A DNA stretch of 64,000 nt. Origin: Strongylocentrotus purpuratus. Its lineage: Eukaryota > Echinodermata > Echinoidea > Camarodonta > Strongylocentrotidae. Each line of letters begins with the position of its first letter. Positions within the stretch are counted from its first letter, which is position 1. The notes under the pieces were generated by a model, which was not told where the DNA came from, ran no database searches, and saw only the letters and a program-made list of their open reading frames with translations. The DNA lies in NCBI RefSeq assembly GCF_000002235.5, contig NW_022145597.1:1209501-1273500 (forward strand), given 5' to 3'. Made by a program: the position numbers and the translations under genes. Of this stretch, positions 40,523-51,610 are shown piece by piece.

Positions 40523-40672
40523 AGAGGGGTAGAGAGAGAGAGAGAGAGAGAGGGGGAGATTGCTCAATTTTTTTTTGGTTTTGAGGTCGTCTTAGATGCC
40601 AGGCGTGTTTTTGAATTTCATTTTAAGTTTCATTTGGGAAGTTCAAGAAGTTCAAATAGAAGAAGGAGAAAC
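39905..40672. repeat. Inverted repeat pair flanking a (GA)n tract
   Basis: The arms at about 39,909-39,962 (ttcttctatttgaacttgtt, gaacttcccaaataaaact) and 40,614-40,672 (aagtttcatttgggaagttc, aagttcaaatagaagaagg) are inverted to each other over about 50 bp. The interval includes a (GA)n microsatellite at 40,440-40,560. It may be one foldback element or two repeats in opposite orientation. Confidence 0.5.
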
Positions 40673-41030
40673 ACACTACACTGGCTCCCAGTTCTGATAT
40701 AATACAATACTGGATACTTGTTTTGAAACTTTCAAATCTATGTCAACCACCCTTCCTGTATACATTTCCTCACTCTTTCAGCAACAGAGAACATATATTC
40801 TCTTAGCTAGGTCTTCATAGGCTCCTACCTTTCTCATTCCCTAATCCCGTAAACAGGCTGGTTTCCACGTCTCTGGAACAAACTCTACTCGCCATTTCTT
40901 TAAAAAAAAAACTGAAAGCTTACATGTACCACTCCTCTTAAATTGTTGATAGTCTAAGAGACATCTCCTTGTATCCTTTGGAAAAGGCGCTATGCAAATC
41001 CAATTATTATTATTTATTATTATTTACAAA
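40667..41030 (+). pseudogene. LINE ORF2 3' fragment with AAT tail
   Basis: A forward frame reads TLHWLPVLI, and another reads RLWNKLYS about 200 bp later. Both are landmarks of the C-terminal end of CR1/RTE-like ORF2 proteins (LHWLPV...LWNxLP). Stops and frameshifts lie between. It ends in gcgctatgcaaatccaatta followed by an (ATT)n tail, the usual 3' end of such elements. Confidence 0.65.
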
Positions 41031-41814
41031 AATAAAACGATGGGGGTGATTTTCACTTCAGACAAGATGTGACATTCAAAACACTTAGCGAGATTTTTTT
41101 TTTAAATGCTATACTATAAGAATCAACGAATAAGTAGGAAGGATATCCAAAAAAAGGGGGGGGGGGATACGTGAGAGATTGATGGCCTGATGGAGAGATC
41201 GGGAGGGGGGGGGGGCACATTCATGGGAGATGCCTAAATAGGGAGGAGGCGGAGAGAAGGGCAGGGAGGGGGAGTGAGAGAGAGAGAGAGAGATACAGAG
41301 AGAGAGAGAGAATACATCTTTAAACAAGTGAGTACGTAGGGAGGGGGAGGATCCACATGTATCTTTCTTGCTCTCCATTTACCATATCGTAATTATGCAT
41401 ATGTTTAAATTGTTTAGAACCCCAATGGAAAATAACTTCAGAATTTTCTTTATATGGAAAATTAAAAAATTCAATCTTGAGTTGAGTTTAGTTGATATCA
41501 TTGATGCTTTCGACCGCCTTCCGGAGTATGAGGGTAAAAATGTAAATATATCAAAGTCTACATGTCATATAAAATCAGAAAAACCCAATGTGTACTTATT
41601 AATTTCTTCTTAATAGATAAATAGTATACTAACTAACCTAATTATTACAATTTAAAAGTGCTACATGAAACTGTTGAAAGTAATATACATGTACATACAA
41701 AATATTGATAATAACTACATTTATTTATAAGTCAAGCCTTGAAGGTTGCTTTATTACTCTACCACTACTTCGTAATACTTCCTTACACACAATATCGATG
41801 TATGATTATCAGAG
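41031..41814. other. Intergenic stretch with GA and G runs
   Basis: Includes G runs at 41,157 and 41,206 and GA repeats at 41,275-41,315. From 41,360 to 41,814 it is AT-rich without a recognised feature. Open frames here have no motif or splice support. Confidence 0.4.
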
Positions 41815-42065
41815 GTGAAAATGGGGCACTCCTTATTCCTGAAATGGGGCACTCACCAGAGATGAAAATAGGCACTTTTGAGAATGGAAAATGGGCATTT
41901 GTCGACGGAAGAGGGGCACCCATCAGATTTTTTATAGGGGCATTTAATTACAAGAGGGGCATTATGAGAAAGAAAAACACGTCACGTTTCAAAATAAAAG
42001 GGGGCAGTCATTAGAGGTGATAGGGGCGCTCATCAGAGATAGAAAGAACACTTATCAGGAGGGTA
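41815..42065. repeat. Inverted copy of the 'aagtgcccc' degenerate array
   Basis: Units such as gaaaatggggcactcc, gaaatggggcactcaccaga and gaaaataggcacttttgaga are the reverse complement of the units in 32,290-33,370. About ten imperfect units are present. This second locus shows the array is a dispersed family and not confined to esterase B. Confidence 0.65.
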
Positions 42066-42189
42066 AAAGGCAAATTTTACTTGTTTAAATAAAACGAGTG
42101 TCTCTCAGCTAGGGGCAATACATTATCGGAGGTGAACGAACTTATCTGAAGTGAAAATAAAAGGAGTTACTTCTCGTTTTGTTGAGCGA

Positions 42190-42267
42190 TCGCGACACGA
42201 CATACGAAACACAAGATGGCGCTACAGTAGACGCGGGAATTTCAAGAAACTCTCTTGCCATCGAAAA
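42190..42267 (+). promoter_or_regulatory. Candidate promoter and 5' UTR exon of the AUNIP-like gene
   Basis: A locally GC/CpG-richer patch (gagcgatcgcgacacgacat, agacgcgggaatttc) ends in a good donor (aaaaagt/gtaagt at 42,268). No ATG-led coding frame is needed here. A matching acceptor could be aatacag at about 43,566-43,572 or ctacag at about 43,592, upstream of the ATG at 43,638. This is inferred from splice-site pattern only. Confidence 0.3.
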
Positions 42268-42589
42268 AGTGTAAGTTTGCGTTTCCTTTCCTGAGTTGTC
42301 ATTTTGTAAATACACGACGCCGACTGGTTAATTGAGGGGAGGGAGGAGAATTCAGGGAGTAACAGTGAATTATGTTCCTTGATGTAGATCTATAGGATAA
42401 TGATATTTTTGATGAAAATCGTCATGACTTTACTCCTGAAATTTAAGCTTGGTCCCACTCGTACATCTCTGTGTTTGGAATAAACAAAAACTCACACTCG
42501 CATTTATCTCTGTGTTTGGAATAGGTCTAAACAAGAACTCGCTCTCGCACCCCAATTTGAAGCTCCATGCACGCACAATTGCACAATCA

Positions 42590-43150
42590 CACATAGGTGC
42601 ATTACTATCCTGGCTGTGTATTTACTGTATTAAAAGCTGTTTTATTGATTCTCAACATTTCAAACATCACTGACAAGTAGGCCTAGGTCTAGTCTACAAC
42701 AACAAAACTCAACTGATTTCACTAAAAATCTGTACTTTTTTAGTGACAATTGATGACACCTAGACCTAGACCTAGACCTAGATTCTAGAATTAAAATAGC
42801 AGTAAAATACAATTTTTTAAACTAGATCTAGAATTAGATCTAACTGTTCTAGACTTTAGATCTAGTTCTAGACTAGATCTAGATTCTAGAGTCTACGTCA
42901 ATGTACTCTCATAACTGATGTTAAAATCTAAATAAAAAGAATAGTTTAAAAATTCAAAATGTAGGTCTAAGTTAAGTCTAGTGATAGCAGACCTAGTGTC
43001 AAATTTGCCAATCAGCCACATCGGTTCTAATGTGTGCAGTCTATGCAATATGTGGTGTGTGTATTTGTGTACTATTATACCTGCCTTTCAGCAAGTATGC
43101 AGTGCTAAATGTCAATACGCATTAGCATTGACTCTATGCTTTGCTGGAGT
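42590..43150 (+). repeat. Direct repeat flanking the AUNIP-like gene, left copy
   Basis: Shares tatcctggctgtgta, ttattgattctcaa, aaaactcaactgatttcact, gtgacaattgatgacaccta and gcattagcattgactct.atgctttgctggagt with 49,275-49,640 in the same order and orientation. The left copy is longer by an insertion of tagatctag-rich sequence at 42,750-42,900. Confidence 0.75.
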
Positions 43151-43174
43151 GTGCACAAGAAAGATCTGTTAGTG

Positions 43175-43310
43175 TTAAAGGTAAAGACCAGTTTGGGAAA
43201 CGCCCCCCTCTCAAAAAATGAAATGGAAGCTCTTATTACCAATCATGTGAAAGAATATGTTTTGACTAAAATATGTGAAGAATTGCGAAAATAACCCCAG
43301 TTCACCATTT
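43175..43310. mobile_element. Terminal fragment of the 'AGGTAAAGACC' MITE family
   Basis: Reads aaaggtaaagaccag, then aaatgaaatggaagctct and accaatcatgtgaaagaata. The last two blocks correspond inverted to 55,900-55,950 of the complete element. Only one end is preserved. Confidence 0.55.
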
Positions 43311-43637
43311 CCTTTTTGGGGTTCCCGAGGATTTATCGCTCAAAGTCTCCGTACAAAGTCATTGTAAAATGCATCAAAAAAAATCATTGCAGAATCCGTT
43401 TTTTTGCATCGCAAACGCCCGTATCTGAAAAAATGCAATGTCTGCGAAAATGCGGATGATCCTTATTTTTTAAGACGAGTCTGTCCAAGTTTACGAAGAC
43501 AATCCTTGTTTATGCGAACGATCCGTATTCTTGGATCGCTGATTTTTCACACACCGTTCTCATTAAATACAGATTTGAATGAACAGCTACAGGGAAGGTT
43601 TCTAAATTTGGAACTTCAACATCACGACCATTGGAAA

Positions 43638-46600
43638 ATGGGGAAAAGAAAGCAACGGCCAGTTCTTCACCAACAAGAACAATGTGATGTTTGGCTGAGT
43701 ACCGCAGAAAAGAAGGAACAAGTAAGTTAATTAACCTTTTAAATTCATACAGATGACTCAAATACGTCTTTTGAGTTGTTTAGATGTAGATCATGATGTA
43801 AATTACACAGAGAACTTGGAGGTCTGAGTTTTGTAATGTGTTTTGACTTAAACCAGAGCAAGTTATTGTCAAAACTAGAGAGTTTGACGGCCTTTGAGTG
43901 GGCCACCGGATGAAGAAAATGAAGCCAAATAAAGCATTCTTAAAATAGGCTACAGTAAAAAAAAAGTCCTTGTTAAGATCATGAATTTAAGAAAACCGTA
44001 TTACATTTCAAAGTTACATACTAGAATATTATTTGGTCTGGAATATGAATAAATCTGTTACTTTTCATTTCTTCCATTTTCAGCCTGAGGAGAGTGAGAA
44101 ATTTACAATATTCTGGTATGTTGCTATCAACAACTTCACTGTAAAATGTCAAATTCTCTCAATGTTTAATTAATGTGAACACTTTCTTCTCTTTCCCGAT
44201 ACAGACACCAGCAGCAAAGAGGCAGAGATTGTTAAGACCAATCACAAACATCTCCGATCTCATCCTCTCATCTCAACCAGTCAAAGCAGGAACCAAACAA
44301 ACAGACATCAAACACTTCTTTGCTCCAAAATCAGGTATGGATGTCATCCCTAGATGCTGGCTGCTGCTTTTATCTGTCATATTTATGCACATGGTAGATG
44401 TCAAGGCCTAGATCTGCACTAGTTTAGCCAGGAAGGATTAGACCTCCCTTCATGGTCACTGGCAGGTGGTTATCTCATCAAATCAGCTCTCAATTAACAA
44501 AAGAAAAAGGGGATCATGGGGGATCAATGGATACCGCTTAGGTATTGTTGGCTAATATATAGAGGGAGCAAGTAACTACAAGTAGTGCAGTCCTGCTTAC
44601 ATTGAACTTCGACATGTGTATTTTGCACATTGAATATACGATACCATACGTACAATTCATGATCTCTAGCACATGAAAAGAATTTGAGAAATAAGAAACC
44701 ATTTCACGGCGCAGCTTAAGCTCAAATCCAACTTCCGTTCCTTCCGTTCCACCGACTTGTCCTGTGCATTACAAAATACGGTACCTAATCTGTACATGAC
44801 ATAGTTTACTGCCTCAAGAAACTCCTGCAGCAAATATAAATTAGTATTGTGTGATCAGTGTGATGTACATCTGAATTTCATAACACACAGAAAAGTACAG
44901 AAGGTTGAGTCCTGGGAAGAGGTGAACAATAATTTGTGAGGGTTATCATTGTATTATGAAAGTGTGGAAGAACATCAGATAAAAAATGTTCCCTTAAAAG
45001 CATGGCTCTTCAAATGCTTTCATATTCTAAATATGACATACAGTATAACAACAATTACAACTTAAAAATTGGGACAGATTTTAATGTCACATGTTCGTCT
45101 AGTCCCATATAGATCTTTTTGTGTATAGTGCTTGTAACTTTACCAAGACTGGGCCAAATTTCTTATCATTTTAATTACAGAACCTAGCAGTACACACCAA
45201 TACTTACATGTATATGCAGATGATCAACTTTTTTCTGATCGATTCCACAACGTTTCTTTCACAATGCAATCGCATGACCAGAACTCAACTTTATCTTTAA
45301 GGCTTGTTTATACATGTATGTATGCCATGGTACTGTGCTTTGTAGTTTGTATAGTTTAATACAAAGATATGTAAATCTGTGTAAGACATTTATTGCACAC
45401 AGCTACTTTTTGCATGCCCACTCCTCAGGCACCCTGGTCATGCACAGCTATTTGTTTTTAAGCCCTCGTGGACAAAATTATAGTTATACATATATGTCTC
45501 AATTCTCTTTTGAATAATCTTGATTTTTTTTTTTGGACTCAAGAGTTAGGATGAATGGATTCAAATATAATTCCATTAATGTAGGGATCAAAATAGTAGC
45601 CCATGTGAAATCCTGCCAACCAAAGTAAAAATCCTGTTTTTTTTGTTGTTTTAACAATTTTTTTTTTACGTTGGTTGTCAAATCCAGCTACTAAGAAATA
45701 TATTGTCATTTTTGTTCATGTAAATTCACTGTGTAAGCTCCAAAAGCTGAATTTGATAACCTACGTTTTCGTCTAACCAGCCCAGGCTGCCCAGCTGACG
45801 ACCCCAGCTGACGACCCCAGCTGACAACTCAAGTAAAATGTTAAGGAAGAGACCCGCAATCTAATCAAATTTCAATGGAAATTGTGTCCTTTGTCAATGA
45901 TGATAACAAAAGTAAATTTTTGTGTGCCTTTGTATTGTTTTCCAGCAATGGGCAAAGAAAATGCTGCTTCTAAAGCTTCTTCGTCATCAGGAGGTATTTC
46001 CAAGCCGACAAGCAAAGCCAGGAATAAGAGATCTGTATCAGAGCTCCCAAAACAACGAACACTGGAAAACACAACATCTTTCAAGAGTCGACAGAATAAC
46101 GAAGCAGAATCTTCAAGTGCAATATCTAGGACTCATTTTAATGTAAGCGAACCCCATTTAACCTGGGCATCTAAGATTGATGAATACGAACCAACTCCAC
46201 CGCACGACACCAGAGAAACAGACATCCCTTTGTCTTCACAAGATTTGAACTCCAATGAACTGTTTCAGATTTCTCAGGATATTCCCCGAATCTCCAGTGA
46301 GGATGAAGAAGCAGAAGATATGACTTTCACGATGGGAACGCAGGGTTGCTTGAAGGTGAAAGGATCAAAGACGAGACAAGATGTTGACTATGATACTTTT
46401 GATACCAAGGAGTGCTTAAAGACTGTTGCAGAACAATCTGATGATCTTCTAGACATGGTGTCCACTAAGTCTGATGATATTTCAGATTCAACATATTCCA
46501 GCTCCAGACGAGATGCCAATAAATTTGTAAAAGTCTTTTCGACCGAGGGCATGAAATCTCACAACGACTTTCAGAGGTCTCAGGATATTCCTAAATCTGA

Positions 46601-48125
46601 AAGACCCAATGCATCAGTGTATTGTGACTTTGTTCAGAGGGAACAGTCTGAAGATGTCACTTTTACCATGGGGTCTCAAGGATGCTTGAAGATCAAGCGA
46701 TCAAACACAAAGAGACACATTGGCCCTGATATCAGTAATACCCAGAGGTGCTTCAATACTCTTATGGCTAATTCTGAACTGTCTGCCAAATCAGATGATG
46801 TTCCAGACTCTCCGCATTCCCAGAATATTCAGGATACCCCCAGAGTTACTGAAAACTTTTCACAAGAGCTTTATGAATCCAGAATCAATGAAGCATCAGG
46901 AGATATCTCATTTACTATAGGTACTCAGGGATGTTTGGAAGTGAAACAATCAAGATGTGTTGACAATGACAGCCATGATACGCAGGAGATTGGTGCTGTT
47001 AATTCTGAACTATGTTCCTCACAAGATGGTATTCATGAATCTTCAACACCATTACTTAAAGACTCAAATGAAGATGTAGCCTTTACAATGGGTTCTCAAG
47101 GTTGCCTGAAGGTTAGAGATAGCAAGAGTCGGCGATCAAATATCACATCAGAGGACTCATTACAAGATGTAGCTTTCACAATGGGTTCTCAAGGTTGTCT
47201 GAAGGTCAGAGATTCCAAGAGTCAAAGGTTGCATGTCACACCCTCAGAGGACTTGTCACAAGATGTAGCGTCCACAATGGGTTCTCAAGGTTGTTTGAAG
47301 GTCAGAGATTCCAAAAGTCAAAGGTCAAATGTCACATCATCAGAGGACTTGTCACAAGATGTAGCGTCCATAATGGGTTCTCAAGGTTTTCTGAAGGTCA
47401 GAGATCCTAAGGGTCATAGGTCAAATGTCACATCATTAGAAGACTTGTCACAAGATGTAGCTTTCACAATGGGTTCTCAAGGTTGTCGGAAGGTCAGAGA
47501 TCACGAGGGTCATAGGTCAAATGTCACATCGTCAGAGGACTCATTACAAGATGTAGCTTTCACAATGGGTTCTCAAGGTTGTCTGAAGGTCAGAGATCAC
47601 AAGAGTCGAAGGACAAATGTCACATCGTCAGAGGACTTGTCACAAGATGTAGCTTTCACAATGGGTTCTCAAGGTTGTTTGAAGGGTCATAGGTCCAATA
47701 TCACATCAGAAGACTTGTCACAAGATGTAGCTTTCACAATGGGTTCTCAAGGTTGTTTGAAGGTCAGAGATCTCAAGGGTCATAGGTCAAATGTCACATC
47801 GTCAGAGGACTTGTCACAAGATGTAGCTTTCACAATGGGTTCTCAAGGTTGTCTGAAGGTCAGAGATAGCAAGGGTCAATGGTCAAATGTCACACCATCA
47901 GAGGACTTGTCACAAGACGTAGCTTTCACAATGGGTTCTCAAGGTTGTTTGAAGGTCAGAGATAGCAAAGGTCAAAGGTCAGAGATCATGCCACCTTTAA
48001 ATCAGTTAGCAGGAACAAAGTGTATAGACTCTATTGCACAGTCTAGTGATGGTATACATGTACATGTTGAGCACGGTGGTGCTGCTGATGATGATGATGA
48101 GTTTTCACAAACACAAGACTGGTGA
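43638..48125 (+). CDS. AUNIP-like protein with PIP box and expanded FTxxSQG repeats (3 coding exons)
   Basis: Coding exons: 43638-43721, 44205-44334 and 45946-48125, giving 797 residues with phases 0 and 1 agreeing. Seen: CDVWLS near the N-terminus (residues 16-21), a basic segment AAKRQRLL, then a PIP box QTDIKHFF at 60-67 (Q..I..FF, for PCNA binding), and a KEN triplet at 75-77 that could be an APC/C degron. The third exon holds three spaced and ten tandem copies of a unit containing FTMGSQGCLKV (about 32 residues per tandem unit) and ends DDDDEFSQTQDW. From memory, vertebrate AUNIP shows the same layout (CGVWL start, QRSIASFF PIP-like motif, two C-terminal FTxDSxG motifs) but is only about 360 residues long. 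AUNIP links aurora-A and ninein at spindle poles and acts in DNA break repair. SQ dipeptides are dense (two per unit), which suggests ATM/ATR-type sites. AATAAA overlaps the stop. Homology is by motif only. Confidence 0.72.
44405..44600. repeat. Dispersed repeat family 'tcccccatgatcctctttttctta', copy 3 (inverted), AUNIP-like intron 2
   Basis: Reverse-complement copy: ggattagacctccctt, agctctcaattaac, aaagaaaaaggggatcatgg, agggagcaagtaactacaag. Same order of blocks as copies 1 and 2 read backwards. Confidence 0.7.
45100..45300. mobile_element. Inverted fragment of the 'AGGTAAAGACC' MITE family, AUNIP-like intron 2
   Basis: Carries in reverse orientation tcccatatagatcttttt, cttgtaactttaccaagact, gggccaaatttcttatcatt, gatcaact and cacaatgcaatcgcatgacc, matching 55,630-55,800 of the complete element. 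Confidence 0.6.
47068..48000 (+). repeat. Coding tandem repeat, ~96 bp unit x 10, in AUNIP-like exon 3
   Basis: Units of the form gatgtagctttcacaatggg, ttctcaaggttg, gaaggtcagagat, ...tcaaatgtcacatc, tcagaggacttgtcacaa. Most units are 96 bp and one is shorter by 18 bp (near 47,680). All length changes are multiples of three, so the frame is kept. Substitutions are few between neighbours, which points to recent unit gain. Confidence 0.9.
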
Positions 48126-48424
48126 ATAAAATGATTTATCTTCTATGTCTTCAATTCCTACTTGATATTATAAATGTAATGTATTTCCCTCACATCCTCT
48201 TCTTCATGTATGAATTCATGACTTTATGTGTAGAGGGTTAAATGTTTTAGTCTTTTTAATACATGTACATGTATTTAGTGTTTGAGTTATCTGCCACATC
48301 ACTACAAACTAAGCTAAGCAGTTAGCATGCCTCATTTTCTTTTCAAAGATATTGTCATTGGAACAATTTCTGGTTGTGCTCTCCCAAATGGCTGCCCTCT
48401 TTGGCAAACATCTAATGTTAAGTG

Positions 48425-48972
48425 TTAAAGGGGAAGTCCACCCTGAAATTAAGTTAGTTTTAATAGGAGTAGAAAAATAAGAGAAACAAGTCAGTGAAAG
48501 TTTGAGCAAATTCCGATTAAAAATAAGGAAGTTAGGATTTTTAAAGTTGTGATCAATCAAACACAAATTGGCAACTCTATGACGTATCATGCGAGCTCAA
48601 CTTCCATTTGCTCAGTACTAAAAAAATCTAAAATTTTCATTTTCCCTCAAGAAAAATTTCAACCATACATGCACCCTAAATATAATAATTGCAAATATGT
48701 TTCTATACTCCCCCTGCAAGGAACAAATATATATTCCGTCATCAATAACGAAGAAAACATGATTTTATGGAATATTATGCACAAAGCAAATGAAGGAGAG
48801 CTCGTATAATAAGTCACAGAGTTGCCAATTTGTATTTGATTGATCACAACTTCAATAATTCATAACTTTCTTATTTTCATTCAGAATTTGCTCAAACTTT
48901 CACTCGCCTGATTTTCTTATTATTCTGCCTCTATCGAAACAAACTTATTTTGGGGGTGGACTTTCCCTTTAA
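48425..48972. mobile_element. TTAA-flanked foldback MITE 'AGGGGAAGTCCACCC'
   Basis: A 548 bp element flanked by TTAA at both ends (48,425-48,428 and 48,969-48,972). Inverted termini are aggggaagtccaccc and gggtggactttccct. The arms continue inward (gagaaacaagtcagtgaaag, gttgtgatcaatcaaa, caaattggcaactctatgac) for well over 100 bp. TTAA targeting is a piggyBac-type trait. A relative lies at 58,786-59,495. Confidence 0.75.
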
Positions 48973-49274
48973 GATGAGTGATGAAGTGAAACCTCAAGTC
49001 ACAATGAGTTAGGTGCCATGATGGAAGGGAAATCTGAACCATGTTACTTTCACCTACTTTTATATTACATACCCTCAATTTGATCAGTTTCTCTCTCCAA
49101 GATATTGAACATCTTATGGTTGAAAGTGTTTGAATGGTATTAACCTGAAATTCTAAGATCATTCCTTTTATTAAGTTTTTGTGCAAACGGTGATTATTTA
49201 TTTTAAAAAAGGAAAATAAAGAGAAATTATTTGTATAAATAAGCTGCAAAATTGCATACATACATGTTGCTGCA

Positions 49275-49640
49275 TTAACTATCCTGGCTGTGTATTAAAA
49301 CCTGTTCTATTGATTCTCAATATTTAAAACACTACTGTACAAAACTCAACTGATTTCACTAAAAATCAGTAATTTAGTGACAATTGATGACACCTAAATA
49401 GCAGTAAAATCCATTTTTTTTTCAACTTACCAATGTTAGAAAGAATAATTTGAAAATTCAAATCGTGAGTCTACTGTCAAACTTGCTTACAGCCACATCA
49501 GCATCATTGTGTGCACTTGTGTGTTATTTGTGTATTGACTATTCATGTGTGCAATAGCAGCCTATTAGCACGTAGTGCAGCTCTAGAGGTCCAATATGCA
49601 TTAGCATTGACTCTCTATGCTTTGCTGGAGTGCAAAATTG
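49275..49640 (+). repeat. Direct repeat flanking the AUNIP-like gene, right copy
   Basis: The shorter counterpart of 42,590-43,150. It lacks the tagatctag-rich insertion and includes gtgcacttgtgtgttatttg and gcatgcattag-type blocks in the same order. No coding sequence. Confidence 0.75.
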
Positions 49641-50799
49641 TAGGTATCATCTTAATTAGAAATTAATCCCACAAGATCAACACCATCTGTGTAGTTGTGC
49701 TCCGCAAATCCTTAAGGACTAATTTAGGAATTTCTCTTTTAACATGTTTATTTTTAAAATTTTAAACAAGTACTCTGGACGGGCCAACCACTTTAATCAG
49801 ATTCGCTATTTTGTATGGAAAAGTAAAGAAAATAAAGATTTTAATATATTTTGACCAAAAAATGACACGTATATTTTTATTTCATCAACATTTTACTATT
49901 TTCTATGAATATGTGGAAAATAATGATTATTAATAGAGAGATAGAGTCATAGAGAAAGATATAAAAGAAGAGAGAGAGAGACCGGAAAAAGAAGAGGGAA
50001 AGGAGGAGGAAGAGAGAGAGAGAGAGAGAAAGAGAGGGGTAAAGGAGGAGGATGAGGGAGAGAGACGAAGAGATGTGGTAAGAGAAAAGAAATGAATAGT
50101 ATAAAGCTTAAATTTGGAAAGAGATTGGTATACTTGATTGCAATGTAGAATATCATCGGCGTTATGATTGATTAATGTGAATCTATGTCATTGGGTATAT
50201 TTTGAGAAATATTTTCTGTAGATCTCTATTATCTATACTCAAAACTAGCTGTGTTCATTTGGATATAGCGCCACCACGGTAAAAATATGACAACCTATAC
50301 AGAATGTACGATCTTTAGGGGGGGGGGGGGGTCCATAAGTGAATTATATTATTATGCTCCCCACCACACTTTTCTTCGGAACCACGAATGATCAAATCCC
50401 TCTACTATGATATTGTCAGTCTACTGTTGATTGTCCATCCCCGCGATCATTCATATCCTCCATCACAACACCGAATTCCTAGCATTTTGTATCTCTTTTT
50501 ATAAAATATCCATCTTATTATATTTTGTTAACCTTTCCTTTTCTACCTTTTCTACCCAATTATGGCCCAGCTCCCTACTGACTAAAATGTACCTACTAAA
50601 CTGAAATATTTACAACCCTTCGGACTGCACACTAATTACGGGAGAATAAAAAAAAAGGTAAAAAAGGTATATTGTTTGGTTTTATACTAACTTTAGCTAA
50701 GGAATGTAATTTTGTTATACAACAAGACTTCAAAAGCGTGAGAGGGTATTCACTTCCGTCACCTTCGCCCCTCTCACTATGCTTCCACGTACCTCACAC
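49641..50799. other. Intergenic stretch with GA repeats
   Basis: (GA)n-rich purine sequence at 49,935-50,080 and a G run at 50,318. The rest is AT-rich without recognised genes or repeats. Confidence 0.45.
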
Positions 50800-51125
50800 T
50801 GGCGTACTGATGGGGGGCTTGGGGACAGTTGCAGCCCCCCCCCCCCCCAATAAAATTCAAACGTGGTTTATTTCTCATTCAATGCCAGTGATATACAAAA
50901 TATGTTGCTGAAATCATTATTAGTAGTATTATTATTACTTATACTGCGCTTTTCCCACATTTGGCCCAAAGCGCTTACAGCTAATAAAAATTAAAAAATG
51001 CATAAATGCATATAATAAGAGTTTGTAGTCTTACAACTACAAACTGCAAAAAAGATGTGTTTTTAAGACCTTTCTGAAGGTAATACATGATGGAGATTAC
51101 CTAATCCTAATTCTAATTCTAATTC

Positions 51126-51177
<52 letters not shown>

Positions 51178-51610
51178 CTTTTAAAGTCCACTCCAAATTG
51201 CATTAAGTTAAACCGAAAAAAGGTTTTTTTTTTTCCCAATTGATCGTGAGCCCGGCAGCCACTGAGCAGCGCCAGATCGACGTTGCTCTATCCCTTATTG
51301 TTGAACGCCAAACAAGGTAGCAGCAACTCCCGTCTTTTAACGTCTTTTGATATGACGCGGCCGGGGTTCCAGTATTTTGAGGCCGATACAATTAATGTCC
51401 TATTAGTACATGATCACCCTACTATTACATGATTTTCCGGGATTTGTCCTCACCTTTTTTTGTAAATTATAATTGTTTATGCTTTTATTGGAAAACGGCT
51501 AATTCCGAAATTTATAGTCAGGCAAAAACATGCTTATTCAGAAGCCTAGAGTGATGGTGATGGTGATGCCCCCCCCCCCCCTCAACGATTTTGCTCATTG
51601 AGCCACTGGT
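50800..51610. mobile_element. 'CACTGGCGTA' element, possibly split by SINE/microsatellite insertions
   Basis: The left end cactggcgtactgatggggg and a C run are followed by aaattcaaacgtggtttatt; the right end is ttttgctcattgagccactgg at 51,589-51,609. Between them lie 'ctgcgcttttcccacat' and an (AAT)n run at 51,128-51,178, plus a tRNA-like-boxed repeat at 51,240-51,390 (gacgcggccggggttccagt). The simplest reading is an old element carrying later insertions. Confidence 0.45.

Noticed and set aside
43404..43637. Upstream extension of the first AUNIP-like frame
   Set aside because: Open by chance before the ATG at 43,638; no conserved motif, and likely 5' UTR or intron with candidate acceptors.
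44085..44116. Small exon between AUNIP-like exons 1 and 2 (acceptor tttcag, donor gtatgt)
   Set aside because: 32 bases would shift the frame and create a stop at the junction with the next exon, while exons 1 and 2 join in phase without it.
45781..45832. Possible exon with 'ccccagctgacga' repeats before AUNIP-like exon 3
   Set aside because: Entering in the required phase gives a stop codon; the direct join from exon 2 to 45,946 is in phase.
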